From: Xenopus tropicalis
Lineage: Eukaryota > Chordata > Amphibia > Anura > Pipidae
DNA length: 64,000 bases
NCBI RefSeq assembly: GCF_000004195.4
Contig: NC_030681.2
Coordinates: 91,829,681 to 91,893,680 of the forward strand
Reading direction: 5' to 3'
In this document: piece by piece, positions 9,603 to 20,829 of the stretch
Layout: each line of letters begins with the position of its first letter
How positions within the stretch are numbered: position 1 is the stretch's first letter
Program-made: the position numbers and the translations under genes
Notes under the pieces: model-generated
The model's input: the letters and a program-made list of their open reading frames with translations, nothing else
Told to the model about the DNA's origin: nothing
The model's database searches: none

Positions 9603-12600
9603 GTAAGGAACTTTTGGTAAACTTGGACATTAGGTTCCAAAATACAATACTACAGCTAAATTTCTGATAATGTAAAATGTATTTTTAGCTAATACATAAG
9701 ACTTTATTAAGACTGATTAATAGTTTAACAAACCCCATAACTCCTAGAATATACAAAGCATTTTAAGTAATTGTAAATAATGTAGGACAACTCTAGTTAG
9801 CAAAAACCAGCAGGTGCTCCAAAAATGTGACAAAACTAGAAAAGAAATGTTTGCTATTGAGAAAATATGTGTGCTATTAAGCAGTGGCGTAACTATTCTA
9901 ACCCCCGCAAAAAGAATCTATGGAGGCCCCCCCGCAAAACCTCCCCCCACCACTTGTGTATAAATCTCTGCTCCCCGCCCAGTCTCCTACCTGAGAGCCC
10001 TCAGCAAGCGGAATTTTATATGCAACAATAAAGGAAGCTAACCCTGTTTCCCTTATTGTTACACCACTACTATCAAGAACAAATGAATTAACAAATTAAC
10101 GATAAAGTGAAATAGCAAATGGTTTAAAAATATTATATATTATGTATTGAACTTAAATTAATAGATATACTGTGGCGAGAAAAAGAAAAGTGATAGCAAG
10201 TTGAGAGATCAATAAAACCAGCCTAGCTTAAATTATTCCCATGTGCAGAATAGGTTGTCACAACTAAGTACTAATATTACAATAGGCTGTACCACAGACA
10301 TATATCCAACACATTTGTGAGGGGTGCATAAGTACACATGCATTTTGGCAAGAATTGGACACAATTGCAAAAACATTTTTTATTGTCAGGATATCTTTAT
10401 TTCTCTTGTCTTGGCGCACTGTGTTTATTTACGCAAGCCTCTGTGGGAACCTAGAGCTACCTTTGAGGTGTGGTGGTAGCTCCAAGGTTGCACTTACACA
10501 CCATTTTCAAATAAACAGTGTGCCTATGCACAAGTGCAATGAGTAGCTTTGGACAATAAATAAATAGCAATTTTTCTTGCACTTGCGAGTGACTTCTTAT
10601 ACAGTATATGTAGCCCTATTTGAAACAGCTTCCCTTGTATCACTAAGGACCCAATCTAGCGGACTAAGTTATGCCCAGGGGACCAAAGGTTGGCAAAACC
10701 TTTACCCGTCTATATATATTTTTTTGAAAGTTAATCCTGTTAGGAGCTAATGAGAGCTCAGACCATATAAATGTAAAAGAAACACTGTTTTACGCATATT
10801 TTTGCAAAATCTAACAACACGTGCCTTTACATTTTTCAGATCTCAAAGCCAAACGAATTTGACATCATGCTGAAAATACCATGTGGAAGACTTCGCATTT
10901 CAGAGTCAGACGCCAGTGGCAGTTTCTACACACTAACAATAAACAGAAATCCAAAGCATCCTTTAACAAACTATGTTGAAAATGGAAAGATTTCTGGCCA
11001 ACAAATGCTAGATCGATTAAGAGAGCTAATCAAGAGTAAACTCAGCAGATTAGGTATGGTCATTTTCTACTCTAAAAAAATTCATTGTTAAAAGACTAAC
11101 AAGAAATCCCAGCGTTAGAAAAAAAGCACCCTGAGTTTAGAGATCAGAAAAAATTCTTATCATTTACTGATAATTGTCTCTACGTGCGTTTAAGCAGAGG
11201 CAATTCTCATTATTTTCTATGGAAAATTATTTTCTGGAATTTAGTAGCCATGAAAAAGTAGCTGCAACTAGTAGCTCAGTGTGTCTTTACCCTTAGTAGC
11301 CATGAAAAGTAGCTGCTTCTAGTAGCTCTGTGTGTCTTTACCCTTAGTAGCCATGAAAAAGTAGCTGCTTCTAGTAGCTCTGTGTGTCTTCACCCTAAAG
11401 GACAGAAATAATTAATTAATGCTGGCTTTGGCCTCTTTGCGAACACATTAAATGTAATAGAAAACAAAAATATATTTACACAGACATGAATACAGTACAA
11501 GAGGCCAGACATTTACACTGGAAGAAAGCCAGTTTAATGTGAAAATACACAAATGGAAGGCAGTTCAGCTGGTAAATGCTCTGTGAAATGGTCTTGGACT
11601 TTACTAGTGCAATTGTGGGTCAGGCAATTAAAACTCTTAAATGCAAATACATTGAACCCAAATATTTTATTCTCTATTACTTACAAGACACAAATGTAAG
11701 AAAACACATCACCACAAATGTTGTAATAGAAATGTTTGATGATATAAAAACAAAGTTTTTAAAAAAAACCTCTTAAATGCATCGAAATTAGAATCTCCCA
11801 ATCCACTATTGCAAGTCACTCATCAAGCTGGAAATCATATGGTCAGCCAAGTGCCCTGTGGGTGCCATTGGATATCTTCTTGGACAGAAAAAAACATAAA
11901 GGAATATCTATGTATGCATATGTGCATGTTTCCATGTATATGGGTATGTGTTTGTGTTCACAGAGAGAGGCACAGTTTGATTTTTTTATTGGTCTAATGT
12001 GGTTCAGTGATATTGGGAGATACACCAAAAAACTGAACCTGAGGGTAATTAACTATAAGACCATGTCTGTGCACAAAGCATTTTGTTGCTTCTTATGGTA
12101 ATATACTTTAGCTATGAACTAGTGCCTTATACATAATATAATTAACTGTTACAATTTCATAGGAACGGGCATTAATGTTGAGAGAAGAAACGCAGCGAGT
12201 CCCGCTGTTACCATTAAGATTGGTGAGATATCGGTCGATCTTGTTCTTGCATTGGAAGTGGAGGGTTCTTGGCCTTCAAGCACATCAGAAGGAATGAAGA
12301 TTGAAACATGGCTGGGAGCAAAAGTAAAAAGAGATTACAAATTTGAACCAATGTATTTTGTAGCAAAACAACTGAAAAACACAGGTAAGTTTGACTTGTA
12401 GTTTGTAAGTAGTTAGGCTACAAGGCCATTAAACATTATTTAATTACCGACCTTACCTTGTTGACTCTTTTGATCTGTGCCACACCTTGTGTTGCCAGTC
12501 AATGGGCAACACTGCTAAAATCAAATAAAAAAAAGTTCTAAAAGCTGGCTGAATCCTTAAAGTGACACTGAAACTAAAAAAAATACTCTTCAAAATATGA

Positions 12601-15600
12601 ATGTACATTAAAATTTAGCTCATGTTGATCATTTTTTGCTGCTTTTGTAAGTAATTGTTACTTGAAGTTCCTAAATCCCAACCTCAGTTGGCTTCTAATG
12701 CTAACGGCCTACTGATGCACAAATATGGCAGCCCCCTCATAGAGGATATAGGGAATCAGATAGGTGAAATAAAAGCATCAGGCAAATACTTTTATGGCAA
12801 AATTATTAAGGTCATGCAATGTTATGATGTATGTAAAAAAAAAAAAGGTTTATTTTCTGGTGTCAGTATCTCTTTAACATAATACAGAACCTGTTGCTGT
12901 GTAACGTGTGTGTTGTTATAGATGGTAACTGGATGATTATACTGTTTTGTGATGTTTTAGAGGAAATACTATGGCGCATTTCATTTTCACACATTGAGAA
13001 AGAAATTCTGAAGAACCATGGCAATGCAAAAACATGCTGTGAGACTGAAGGTGTCAAATGCTGCAGGTAACAAAATGTTTAGTAAATGTAGTAAAGATCA
13101 TTATTTTGTAAGCTTATAGTAAATTAGCCCTTTAATTACCACAAGCTACACCGTATTTTACCCAGGATGAGACTGTATCCTTCAGGGGTGAGCCCTCGCT
13201 TTGTATGGAGGCCAGGTGGATATGTGTTGTATTTCTCAATAAATGGGCGCCAGTGGTTCTTAACATTGAAACCATGAACTGTTTATTTACACAGCCACTT
13301 AGGAGTAATTACAAAATAGGAAGGCAGTAGCATTTCACAGCATAGGCAGTACTTACAAGGAATAGTCACAATGACCCTTTATCTGCAGGGCACAATGGGT
13401 TAACTCCCAGCTTTCAGGTATATGCTTCCAGTGGAACCTGGGTGATTACTATCTAGCCCTAGGTCTGTACACTGTTAACCCTACTCTGGGTAGTATTATA
13501 CCCCGGCTTATAACGCCTCTAAAATTCCTGGTTGGAGCGAATGCTGCTCACTAAATAGCCCTGCCTGTCTATCACACTTAGTGTGATCTATAACAGGAGC
13601 TTGCTATTCTTTCTAAACCTACCTAGATTTCTCTGCTTGCTTCCTCAGAGAGATTCACAAAATGGCTCTTTGCCTCATGGCTGCTCAGCCTTTTATACCC
13701 ACAGTGACACCTTATGGCCAAAGTGTGGAAATGCACAAGGGGTCATGCTATGACCCAGGAACAAGGGACTTACTTCCCATTACATTAAGGACCCTTATAG
13801 CTGTCTAGAGAACTAGGGGACCCAGAGTGGGAAAAGGCATAATTTACCAGTTCCCTACAATTTTTATAGACATAAAATGATGTGAAAAAAAGACGTGAAT
13901 TTTATATACCAATTTTTTATATACCAATGGACAAGCAGTAGTTTTGAGACACTTCTCTGCTTTTTACTGCTTCACATTAATAAGGAAAGTAGTGCCTGAA
14001 ATAGACATAGAGGTGAAGGTCGACCATAGGGTCTTGTATTTTTTTTCATTTTTCTTTGCATCTGCCTAATAATATTAAGACATGAAGGACTATTAATTTG
14101 ATGTCTCCCTTATTTTTTATAGAATACTGTCTTACCTAGGATGCTATTTTTCTCAGACTGACAAATTTCTTTACCACCTACCAGAACGCTACAGTACTTT
14201 TATCGTCCCCTTAATGGTGGCCAGTAAAGGCTGTAGCCAAGTGATCAGTAGGGCATATCATTTTATCCATATGGCAAAATGAAACTGAAGCTTTGCTTCT
14301 ATCTACGCTGCTCACTCTCTTTCTATTCTCTGTGGTGTTGCACTGTTCCCTTTGCTGCAGATAAGGCTTGCATAAATATTTGCATTAAGGTGGCCATACA
14401 CGGACCAGTTGTAGCTGCCGATATCGGTCCCTTGGACCGATTCAGCAGCTTATCAGTCCATCTAGGGGCAGTAACAACTGGCCTGCTGACCGATATCTGG
14501 CCTGAAATTCAGTCGGATCGGGGACCGAATTGGCTCGTTGATGCAGTCCCCGAACCAACAGCTCCATTAACAGTCGTTATAATTCGATCTTTTGGCCCCA
14601 GGGCCATATCGCCCACCCGTAGGTGGGGTGTTCACTTTCAGGTGAGGATTAACAACCAAAATTCAAAGCTGAACAGATACTGATTTAAATATCAGTAATA
14701 TTTAAAAATACATTTTATTTTATTATGCAAAAATGGGAGTTGAAGTTCACCTTTAAGTGAAGGAAGAATCATATAGCCAGATTACCTCTATATCACCTTT
14801 AATAAAACATATTCAGATTAACTATATCTAACTTCAGAGTATACATTTTTTTCAGCTTTATAAATAAAAGATAAATAAAAATTTGGAGCAATTGGGAGAA
14901 GACATCCAATCTTTATGTCATATATGGCCCAGGCTGTCTATTAAGTGCATTTTAAGATCCATATCTAAGCATTGGGTTGCCTGCTATTATTATCAGATCC
15001 ACATGGGGCTTCTACAAAATTAATTTGGTATAAAATGCTAATTATAGATGCATCTGTGGCACTTCAATAACAGATTTGTTCTATATAATTGAATGGATTT
15101 ATTTATTTGGGCCAGGTTAGTTTTCTTACCTTTTGTATGTCTATCAAATCACCATTTTGTTATAATGAATTCTGGTGACTTTGTGACTGCACAAAGGGTG
15201 CATGTTATGCCATTTAGTGTTTAATCCTTTTCTGATTCATTCCAGTCTTGCCATATACTTATTAGCCAAGAGACTAGTACTGTAGATAATCTTAAATGCT
15301 TAAACCATTTATATATATATATAAAGTCCAAGATAATCTGCTGAATCTCCCATTACCAATAAGATGTCTCTTTTCACCTTTCTGTTGGAGCCCACTCTGT
15401 TCTCCAGTGTGCAGGGCCCCTCAGTGGCCCCAAAGAGCTAAGCTGGAAAGTCTGTTTCTAAAGCAGCCTGCATCCATAAGATGGCCCTTGCTTTTACACC
15501 TTAAAGGGTTTATATCTTGCTGCTGTGGGTAACTTGCAGATACCATCTAAACAGAGGTATTCACTTTGTCTTAAGTAGGGATGCACCGAATCCAGGATTC

Positions 15601-16201
15601 GGTTTGGGATTCAGCCAAGATTTGGCCTTTTTTGGCAGGGTTCAGATGAATCCACGCTCCTGGCCGGATCAAATCCGAATCCTAAAAATCAAGTTACTTT
15701 TTGTCATGTGAACACAGAAGTTGAAAATTTTCCAAAACCTAATTAGCATATACTTTTAAAGTATTCAGGGGTTCGGGCAAATCCGAAAAAGTGTATTCGG
15801 TGCATCCCTAGTCTGAAGTCACTGGTTGACATATTAATCACATTTATTTTCTGTTTAGGAAACAATGTCTTAAGCTGATGAAGTACCTTTTGGAACAGTT
15901 AAAAAGTAAAGGAAACCGAAATATGACACACTTCTGCTCATACCATGCCAAGACAGCCCTGCTGCACTCCTGTACACTCTACCCAAAAGATGACGATTGG
16001 AGACCTAAGGATCTGGCTGCATGCTTTGACCGCTACATTGAGGACTTTATGAAATGCTTAAAGGATGCACGCCTCCCAAATTTCTTTATACCATCCTTAA
16101 ATTTGTTTAGTGAAGAACTGATTCCTAAAAAATGTCTTGATTACTTGCTTCGTAAACTTGATAAACAAAAAAAACTGCAATATACACTATTTGATCAATA
16201 A
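8709..16201 (+). CDS. CGAS: Cyclic GMP-AMP synthase (cGAS), complete five-exon gene
   Basis: Cytosolic DNA sensor: on binding double-stranded DNA the family joins ATP and GTP into 2'3'-cGAMP, which activates STING. The coding sequence joins 8709-9602, 10840-11053, 12163-12384, 12961-13066 and 15859-16201 (1779 bases, 592 residues plus stop). Every intron is GT-AG and the phases match. Visible family marks: an N-terminal lysine-rich disordered part of about 230 residues; the spine helix; the nucleotidyltransferase motif NTGSYYE (G291-S292); the metal ligands in NEFDIM (E304, D306) and in VDLVLALE (D395); the zinc thumb H463, C469, C470, C477 with the same spacing as the human H-C-C-C set; and the C-terminal lobe ending in LFDQ. 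At 592 residues it is longer than human cGAS (522), and the extra length is in the N-terminus. The ATG at 8709 follows an in-frame TAA directly; a second ATG at 8718 has a better Kozak context and could be the real start. Identification rests on motif recognition, not a search. Confidence 0.96.
10840..11053 (+). CDS. CGAS: CGAS exon 2 (catalytic E and D)
   Basis: The acceptor is the TTTTTCAG ending at 10839. The exon reads [14 protein letters not shown] and so carries the first two metal-binding acidic residues (E304, D306). It continues through the central sheet and the helix [16 protein letters not shown]. It ends with one base of a Gly codon before the donor GTATGG. Confidence 0.95.
11242..11396. 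repeat. Three tandem ~52-base repeats in CGAS intron 2
   Basis: TAGTAGCCATGAAAAAGTAG starts a unit at 11242, 11294 and 11345; each ends in GTGTGTCTTTACCCT or a close variant. Copies two and three are nearly identical, so the array is young. Confidence 0.8.
12163..12384 (+). CDS. CGAS: CGAS exon 3 (third catalytic Asp)
   Basis: It encodes residues 370-443 with the core pattern SPAVTIKI followed by [10 protein letters not shown], where D395 is the third metal ligand. Then comes the [10 protein letters not shown] and WLGAKV segment typical of cGAS. The acceptor is TTTCATAG and the donor is GTAAGT. The segment joining exons 3 and 4 ([16 protein letters not shown]) is a few residues shorter than the human equivalent. 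Confidence 0.95.
12557..12877. mobile_element. T2-family (Kolobok-like) MITE in CGAS intron 3
   Basis: It starts TTAAAGTGACACTGAAACT and ends GTGTCAGTATCTCTTTAA, an imperfect terminal inverted repeat flanked by TTAA. TTAAAGGRR-type ends with TTAA duplication are the known mark of Xenopus T2 MITEs. The 75-residue frame inside is chance. Confidence 0.65.
12961..13066 (+). CDS. CGAS: CGAS exon 4 (zinc thumb)
   Basis: This 106-base exon is preceded by the acceptor GTGATGTTTTAG. It encodes [16 protein letters not shown] and then [16 protein letters not shown]. The His and three Cys keep the +6, +7, +14 spacing of the vertebrate cGAS zinc thumb, which sets DNA binding and dimerisation. This separates cGAS from other Mab21 proteins and from OAS. 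The donor is GTAACA. Confidence 0.95.
14385..14650. mobile_element. MITE with GGTGGCCATACACGG end, one end lost
   Basis: It starts TTAAGGTGGCCATACACGG and contains GAT/ATC-rich inverted pieces (GCCGATATCGGTCC, GACCGATATCTGGCC). The expected inverted right end is not recognisable. A related internal piece occurs at 32990-33150. Confidence 0.5.
15576..15810. mobile_element. MITE with TAGGGATGCACCGAAT termini
   Basis: The left end TAGGGATGCACCGAATCC and right end ATTCGGTGCATCCCTA are near-perfect inverted repeats; the interior is also self-complementary (GGATTCGG and CAAATCCGAA pieces). An orphan left end of the same family is at 36127-36160. Confidence 0.75.
15859..16201 (+). CDS. CGAS: CGAS exon 5 (C-terminal lobe)
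   Basis: The acceptor is TTTTCTGTTTAG. Residues 479-592 start [15 protein letters not shown] and include [27 protein letters not shown] and [14 protein letters not shown], all matching the Mab21 C-lobe helices of cGAS. The stop TAA is at 16199-16201. Intron 4 before it is the longest of the gene (2792 bases) and holds MITEs. Confidence 0.95.
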
Positions 16202-16390
16202 TTTAATATTTAGGGACACTGTTAATATACATAGTTTCCTGAAGATGAAAAAACTGTAGAAACTGCAGATCTTGTATATTAGTGCTAAAGAAACAACTGT
16301 TATCCCAAAATGTTGCTACTTTGTTGAATATGACATAAAGGAAATCTATTCCCCCAAACAATGTATGGTTGTAAAACCCTGCTTTATCTA

Positions 16391-16396
16391 AATAAA
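16391..16396 (+). terminator. CGAS polyadenylation signal
   Basis: AATAAA lies 190 bases after the CGAS stop codon, followed by T-rich sequence. It is the first canonical signal downstream, so 16202 to about 16415 is taken as the 3' UTR. Confidence 0.65.
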
Positions 16397-16411
16397 GCAT
16401 TTTCATAAAAA

Positions 16412-17142
16412 TATACTTTTTTAGTAGTATGCTCCTAAATAGAAAATTGCCATTTTAAGTACTAAGGGCTGCGCCCTGGGATCATATGATTGAAATAAAC
16501 CAAGGGCACGCATACATGTTAGGTCACATTAGCCAATTGGAGCTAAAGTACTGGCTTTTACTCCCACTTTTATTCCTGTTACAGTTAGAGCTGCATTATT
16601 TACTGTCAGGTGATCTCTGAAAGAGCACACAGTCCATCATAATATGTAGGCTCAAGGTAAAAGATGTAAAAGGGCAATATTTACTGATTTTTCTCCATAT
16701 CCATGGACGTTTTATTTGGTGTTTTCATGCTTTTTAATTACACCTCATTTTTTCTTTAGGACACACAGCTTGATGTAATGTGTGACACATTACACAGAGC
16801 TTCAACACGCTGACACAGTCTTGTGCAGAAAGGGGTCGACGACCCCTTCTCTGCTGCCTCCACTAACTCCTGCCCTATAAATAAATGCTATCTTCCTCTG
16901 GGCCTACTGGATGCTCGCACTGGTTCGAATTTGCCACAAATTGTGTGAAGGGGGTTGAGGGCCCAGCTGCATGCCCTGCACCTGGAGATGTCTAGTTACA
17001 TTATTGTGTAGCTAACAACTAATTCCAGGCAATGTTATCCAGTGGCTACAAAAGCAAATAAAGTGCTGTCTTGTATAAAATGGCATTGACTCAAGGTATA
17101 AAAACATAATATTGCCTTGTAACCCTTTCTTGGCACATTCAC
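16412..17142. other. Intergenic sequence, nothing recognised
   Basis: No coding frame or transposon end was recognised between the CGAS polyadenylation site and the T2 MITE. Confidence 0.5.
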
Positions 17143-17567
17143 TTAAAGGAACAGTAACACCAAAAAATGAAAGTGTATAAAAGTAACTAAAATATTATGT
17201 GCTGCTGCCCTGCACTGGTAAAAGTTGTGTGTTTACTTCAGAAAGTCTACTATCATTTATATAAATAAGCTGCTATGTAGCCATGGAGACAGCCATTCAA
17301 AGGAGAAAAGGCACAGGCACATAGCAGATAACAGATAAAACACTATTGTATTCTACAGAACTTATCTGTTATCTGCTATGTAACCTGTGCCTTTTCTCCT
17401 TTTTTCCAGCTTGAATGGCTGCCCCCGTGGCTACACAGCAGCTTATTATATAAATTATAGTAGTGTTACTGTAGCAAACACACCAGTTTTACCAGTGCAG
17501 GGCAACAGTACATTATATTTTTATTACTTTAAAGCTCTTTCATTTTTTGGTGTTACTGTTCCTTTAA
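17143..17567. mobile_element. T2-family (Kolobok-like) MITE
   Basis: It has TTAAAGGAACAGTAACACC at the left and its inverse ending CTGTTCCTTTAA at the right, with TTAA at each edge. Inner arms (17280-17345 and 17360-17440) are inverted copies around GGAGAAAAGGCACAGG. A copy of the same family starts at 63908 and runs off the window. Confidence 0.78.
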
Positions 17568-18317
17568 TATTGCGCTGTATGGCAGGAGATATGTGTTCTC
17601 AAAGTGATATTGATACTGGGAACTGGGAAGAGCGCAGTGCCTCCACCTAGTGGACACTGAGGAACACACCTCTAGGGGATTTCCACTAGGAAACAATAAC
17701 ACACGGTTTGCAGCAATATCAAACTTTATATAACTTTTGGACATAAACAGTAGAACAGCTTTGGGGTGACTGATAATCCTTTCCTGAGGAAACTTGGGAG
17801 GGCTATCCACACTGGCACAGTCTCTGTACTTGCCCAGCCCACTTTGGATCCGGATAGACCCCCAACCCTTAAATCAATTCAGTCCCTTCCCCAAGAGCTC
17901 TTTAGTCCCCCCAGGTAGCGCTACCTGCCCCAGAGTACCTTCCCTGTTGAAAGGGGTGGCTGCTCCCACGAAGCAGGCAAATGCAATACCTGTTCCTCCA
18001 GGGGATACACACACAGAGTTCCACAGAGGATTTATTACACCTTGGCAGCCCAGCAGACTTTGATTCCTTTTAGTTTGAACTCACACAGTTTATGCTGTCT
18101 GCTCACTCCGGGACTCTTCCTCTGAACTGGCAAACAACAGCAGGGGCTCCCTTTATAAGCTGCTGGGCCCACCCCTAGATTTTTGGCTCCAAAACTTAGG
18201 CACACCTCTCCCAGACGTGCACTGGGGCAGCCAGCCAACCGGATCCCTCCCCTGGCTGTAGCTAGTCTGGATGAGATCACAGACTGAGAAACGGGACAGG
18301 GTTCTCTGATCCCCTAC
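17568..18317. other. Intergenic, unclassified repeat-like block
   Basis: The stretch has promoter-free, CT- and CCC-rich sequence reminiscent of the block at 13180-13860 in CGAS intron 4 (both mention runs such as TTTATA with ACACAG), but I could not define ends or a coding frame. Confidence 0.3.
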
Positions 18318-18905
18318 AGCCTCTTTATAGGTCCCTGGTAAGGCCTCACTTTGAGTATGCAGTGCAGTTTTTGGCTGAGCTGGAGAGAGTGCAGAGACGT
18401 GCAACTAAACTGGTGAAGGGGATGGAAGATTTAAGCTATGAGGTTTGACTGTCAGGGTTGGGGTTGTTTTCTCTGGAAAAGAGGCGCTTGCAAGGGGACA
18501 TGATTACTCTGTACAAGTACATTAGAGGGGATTATAGGCAGATAAAGGGTGTTCTTTTTTCCATTAAACTGACCAGTGCACCAGAGGCCACCCCTTTAGA
18601 TTAGAGGAACGGAGCTTCCATTTGAAGCAGCGTAGGTGGTTTTTCACAGTGAGGGCAGTGAGGTTGGGGAATGCCCTTCCTAGAGATGTGGTAATGGCAG
18701 ATTCTGTTAATGCTTTTAAGAGGGGCCTGGATGAGTTCTTTAACAATCATAGTATCCAAGGCTATTGTTCAAGGCTACTAAAATCTACAGTTAGTATTAA
18801 TGTTGGTATATATGGTTTATGTATGTGAGTGTATAGATAGGTCAGTATAGGTTTATGTGTATGTTGGGGTTTGCTTGGAAGGGTTGAACTTGATGAACCC
18901 AACTT
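18318..18905 (+). mobile_element. CR1-type LINE 3' fragment
   Basis: This is a sense-strand copy of the last ~600 bases of the LINE family at 3940-8090. It has the LEYAVQ-like region, then [15 protein letters not shown] and a frame ending SVNAFKRGLDEF. It ends in the tail with GGTTGAACTTGATGAACCC. It is a 5'-truncated insertion with small changes, including a stop in the SYEV segment. Confidence 0.8.
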
Positions 18906-19899
18906 AACTATGTGTATGTGAGAGAGTGTGAGTCTGTTTGCACATGTGTGTATGTGCATTAAGGTGGACAGCTGCACCAAGAGAACCCCCCAAATCCCAG
19001 TCTGAGGGATTTAATCTGTTAAGAGAAGGTAGGTATTATAGTTTGTATATCACTTCTCATAAAGTCTCTTATGTTTCGGCCCAGTCTCCCAATTTATTGG
19101 CAGCTCTGTTCTTGTTTGCCAGTCTTGCGTCTAAACTATCTCACTAAGTCTCTCAATATAAAGACCGGCACACCCATAAGACTTCATGCCTGTATTATAA
19201 GCACAAAAAGTCCAACATTTTGGTCCTAATTAGGACCTTTCTCAAGGATAGTGCAAGAGCAATACAAAAAACTTTAAATACACACCCCAAATTACAAAGC
19301 AGTGAGTGCCCAATCCAGATAATCAAACAATTATGTCATATAAATCCATAAAGATAAGTTATGTCACAATCTCGCCATAAGGTGTCAATAGTGTACCATA
19401 AAAACCCATGTCACAGTGTTCACTGTAGAGAAATAAAAAGATTTAATCAACCACCTAAAACAAAGTACACAAAGAATGGACAACTTTGAATATAATATCA
19501 TTTAATTTACACACTGTAAAAAAGAGAAAGATTAAAGCACTACTCTGGAACCATTATTCAATTCATATCACTTGGACCACTGTTTATACCCTATATATCT
19601 ACAAGTTGCACCTTAGAAAACAGCTTAAATTAAGCTGTCCATTTAAACCCTTCGGATACACACAATTCAACTCGTGTATCCAAAAGGCTTCTCTCCTCAA
19701 AAGTATATTTTCCAAACTGCCGCCCCTAGGATACCCCTGCACTTGTTCAATTGGCATGCATCTAAAGACTGAAGCATCATGTTTCACAACTGGTTGCTGA
19801 GCTATATCTTGTTTCTGTTCACCAAATGTTTTTACTCTCTCTGGCTCCAATGCTGCTCTAAAGCTTGCTCGAATAGCCTACAGCAAAGACCTTCCTCGC

Positions 19900-20126
19900 A
19901 CACCCTTAATTCTCCAGAAGAAACAGACGCCCGGTGCTCACTGCCAGAGGGATCGGCACCCTCCAAAAATACAATATTGTCCGTAATACAATGGCACTCA
20001 GGGCTACAAACGGGATAAATCCTTAATTCAAATTTTTATTGCGGTAGTGCAACGTTTCGGGGCAAAATAACCCCTTTATCAAGCATTGAATTAAGCATGC
20101 TTGATAAAGGGGTTATTTTGCCCCGC
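19900..20126 (-). repeat. Second PLE terminal-repeat fragment inserted into the first
   Basis: It holds CAACGTTTCGGGGC with a stem, then its inverted copy GCTTGATAAAGGGG to GCCCCG at 20097-20126. Read on the minus strand it shows TTGATAA, a GGGG/CCCC stem and GAAACGTT, a worn hammerhead-like core of the type found at 35650. Confidence 0.55.
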
Positions 20127-20339
20127 CATGCCAATTCTTTCCTTAACTGACCTCACCATCTTACCACAATAAAGTAATCCACATGGACATTTAATTATAT
20201 AAACTACCATGTAGGTCTCACATGTCATCCTCTGCCTAATCTTGTAGATCTTTCCTGTGTAAGGGTGTGTGAAGGGCGTGCCTACAATGAGGCTACCACA
20301 CATCACACAACCCTTACACCTATAGACTCCTGGTTGCAA
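20091..20339 (-). pseudogene. PLE GIY-YIG endonuclease remnant
   Basis: An 82-residue open piece with the Cys-rich lead (YRCKGCVMC) followed by the GIY-YIG-type pair VVYIIKCPC and LLYCGK, then the Arg helix VRSVKERI. In the family this domain nicks the target DNA. It is cut at its end by an inserted PLE terminal-repeat fragment joining at about 20126. Confidence 0.7.
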
Positions 20340-20499
20340 GGCAAAAAATGGATGTCTGTCTGTTACTGTATTTATCCCTAGGATCTAATGGACTCAAAAG
20401 TTCTTTCAAATTCTTAGCACGTGAATAACTGAACATTCCAGTATTTGAGGATTATGTCTTTTACCCTTTCACTGTTGAGGCTATATTGACTCACATAGT

Positions 20500-20829
20500 A
20501 CAGGTATCGGCCCCTTATCTGGAAACCCGTTATCCAGAAAGCTCTGAATTACGGAAAGCCCGTCTCCCATAGACTCCATTTTAATCAAATAATTCAGAAT
20601 TTTAAAACTGATTTCCTTTTTCTCTGTAGTAATAAAACAGTACCTTGTAATTGATCCCAACTAAGATATAAATAATCCTTATTGGATGCAAAACCATACT
20701 ATTGGGGTTAATTAATGTTTAATTGATTTTTTAGCAGACTTAAGGTATGGAGATCCAAATTACAGAAAGACCCCTTATTCGGAATACCCTTGGTCCTGAG
20801 CATTCTGGATAACGGGTCCTATACCTGTA
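20500..20829. mobile_element. MITE with ACAGGTAT termini, inserted in the PLE
   Basis: The left end ACAGGTATCGGCCCCTTATC pairs with the right end GATAACGGGTCCTATACCTGT. It is an otherwise AT-rich Xenopus-type MITE. Partial copies lie at 25906-26110 (right part) and 26211-26270 (left end). Confidence 0.75.

Larger units (their letters stand above)
13067..15858 (+). other. CGAS intron 4, repeat-rich
   Basis: It contains an unclassified block at 13180-13860 (possibly repetitive, no ends found), the MITE-like stretch at 14385-14650 and the GATGCACCGAATCC MITE at 15576-15810. I see no exon between the exon 4 donor and the exon 5 acceptor. Confidence 0.7.

Noticed and set aside
14279..14683. 134-residue + strand ORF in CGAS intron 4
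   Set aside because: Most of it lies in the GGTGGCCATACACGG MITE-like repeat.
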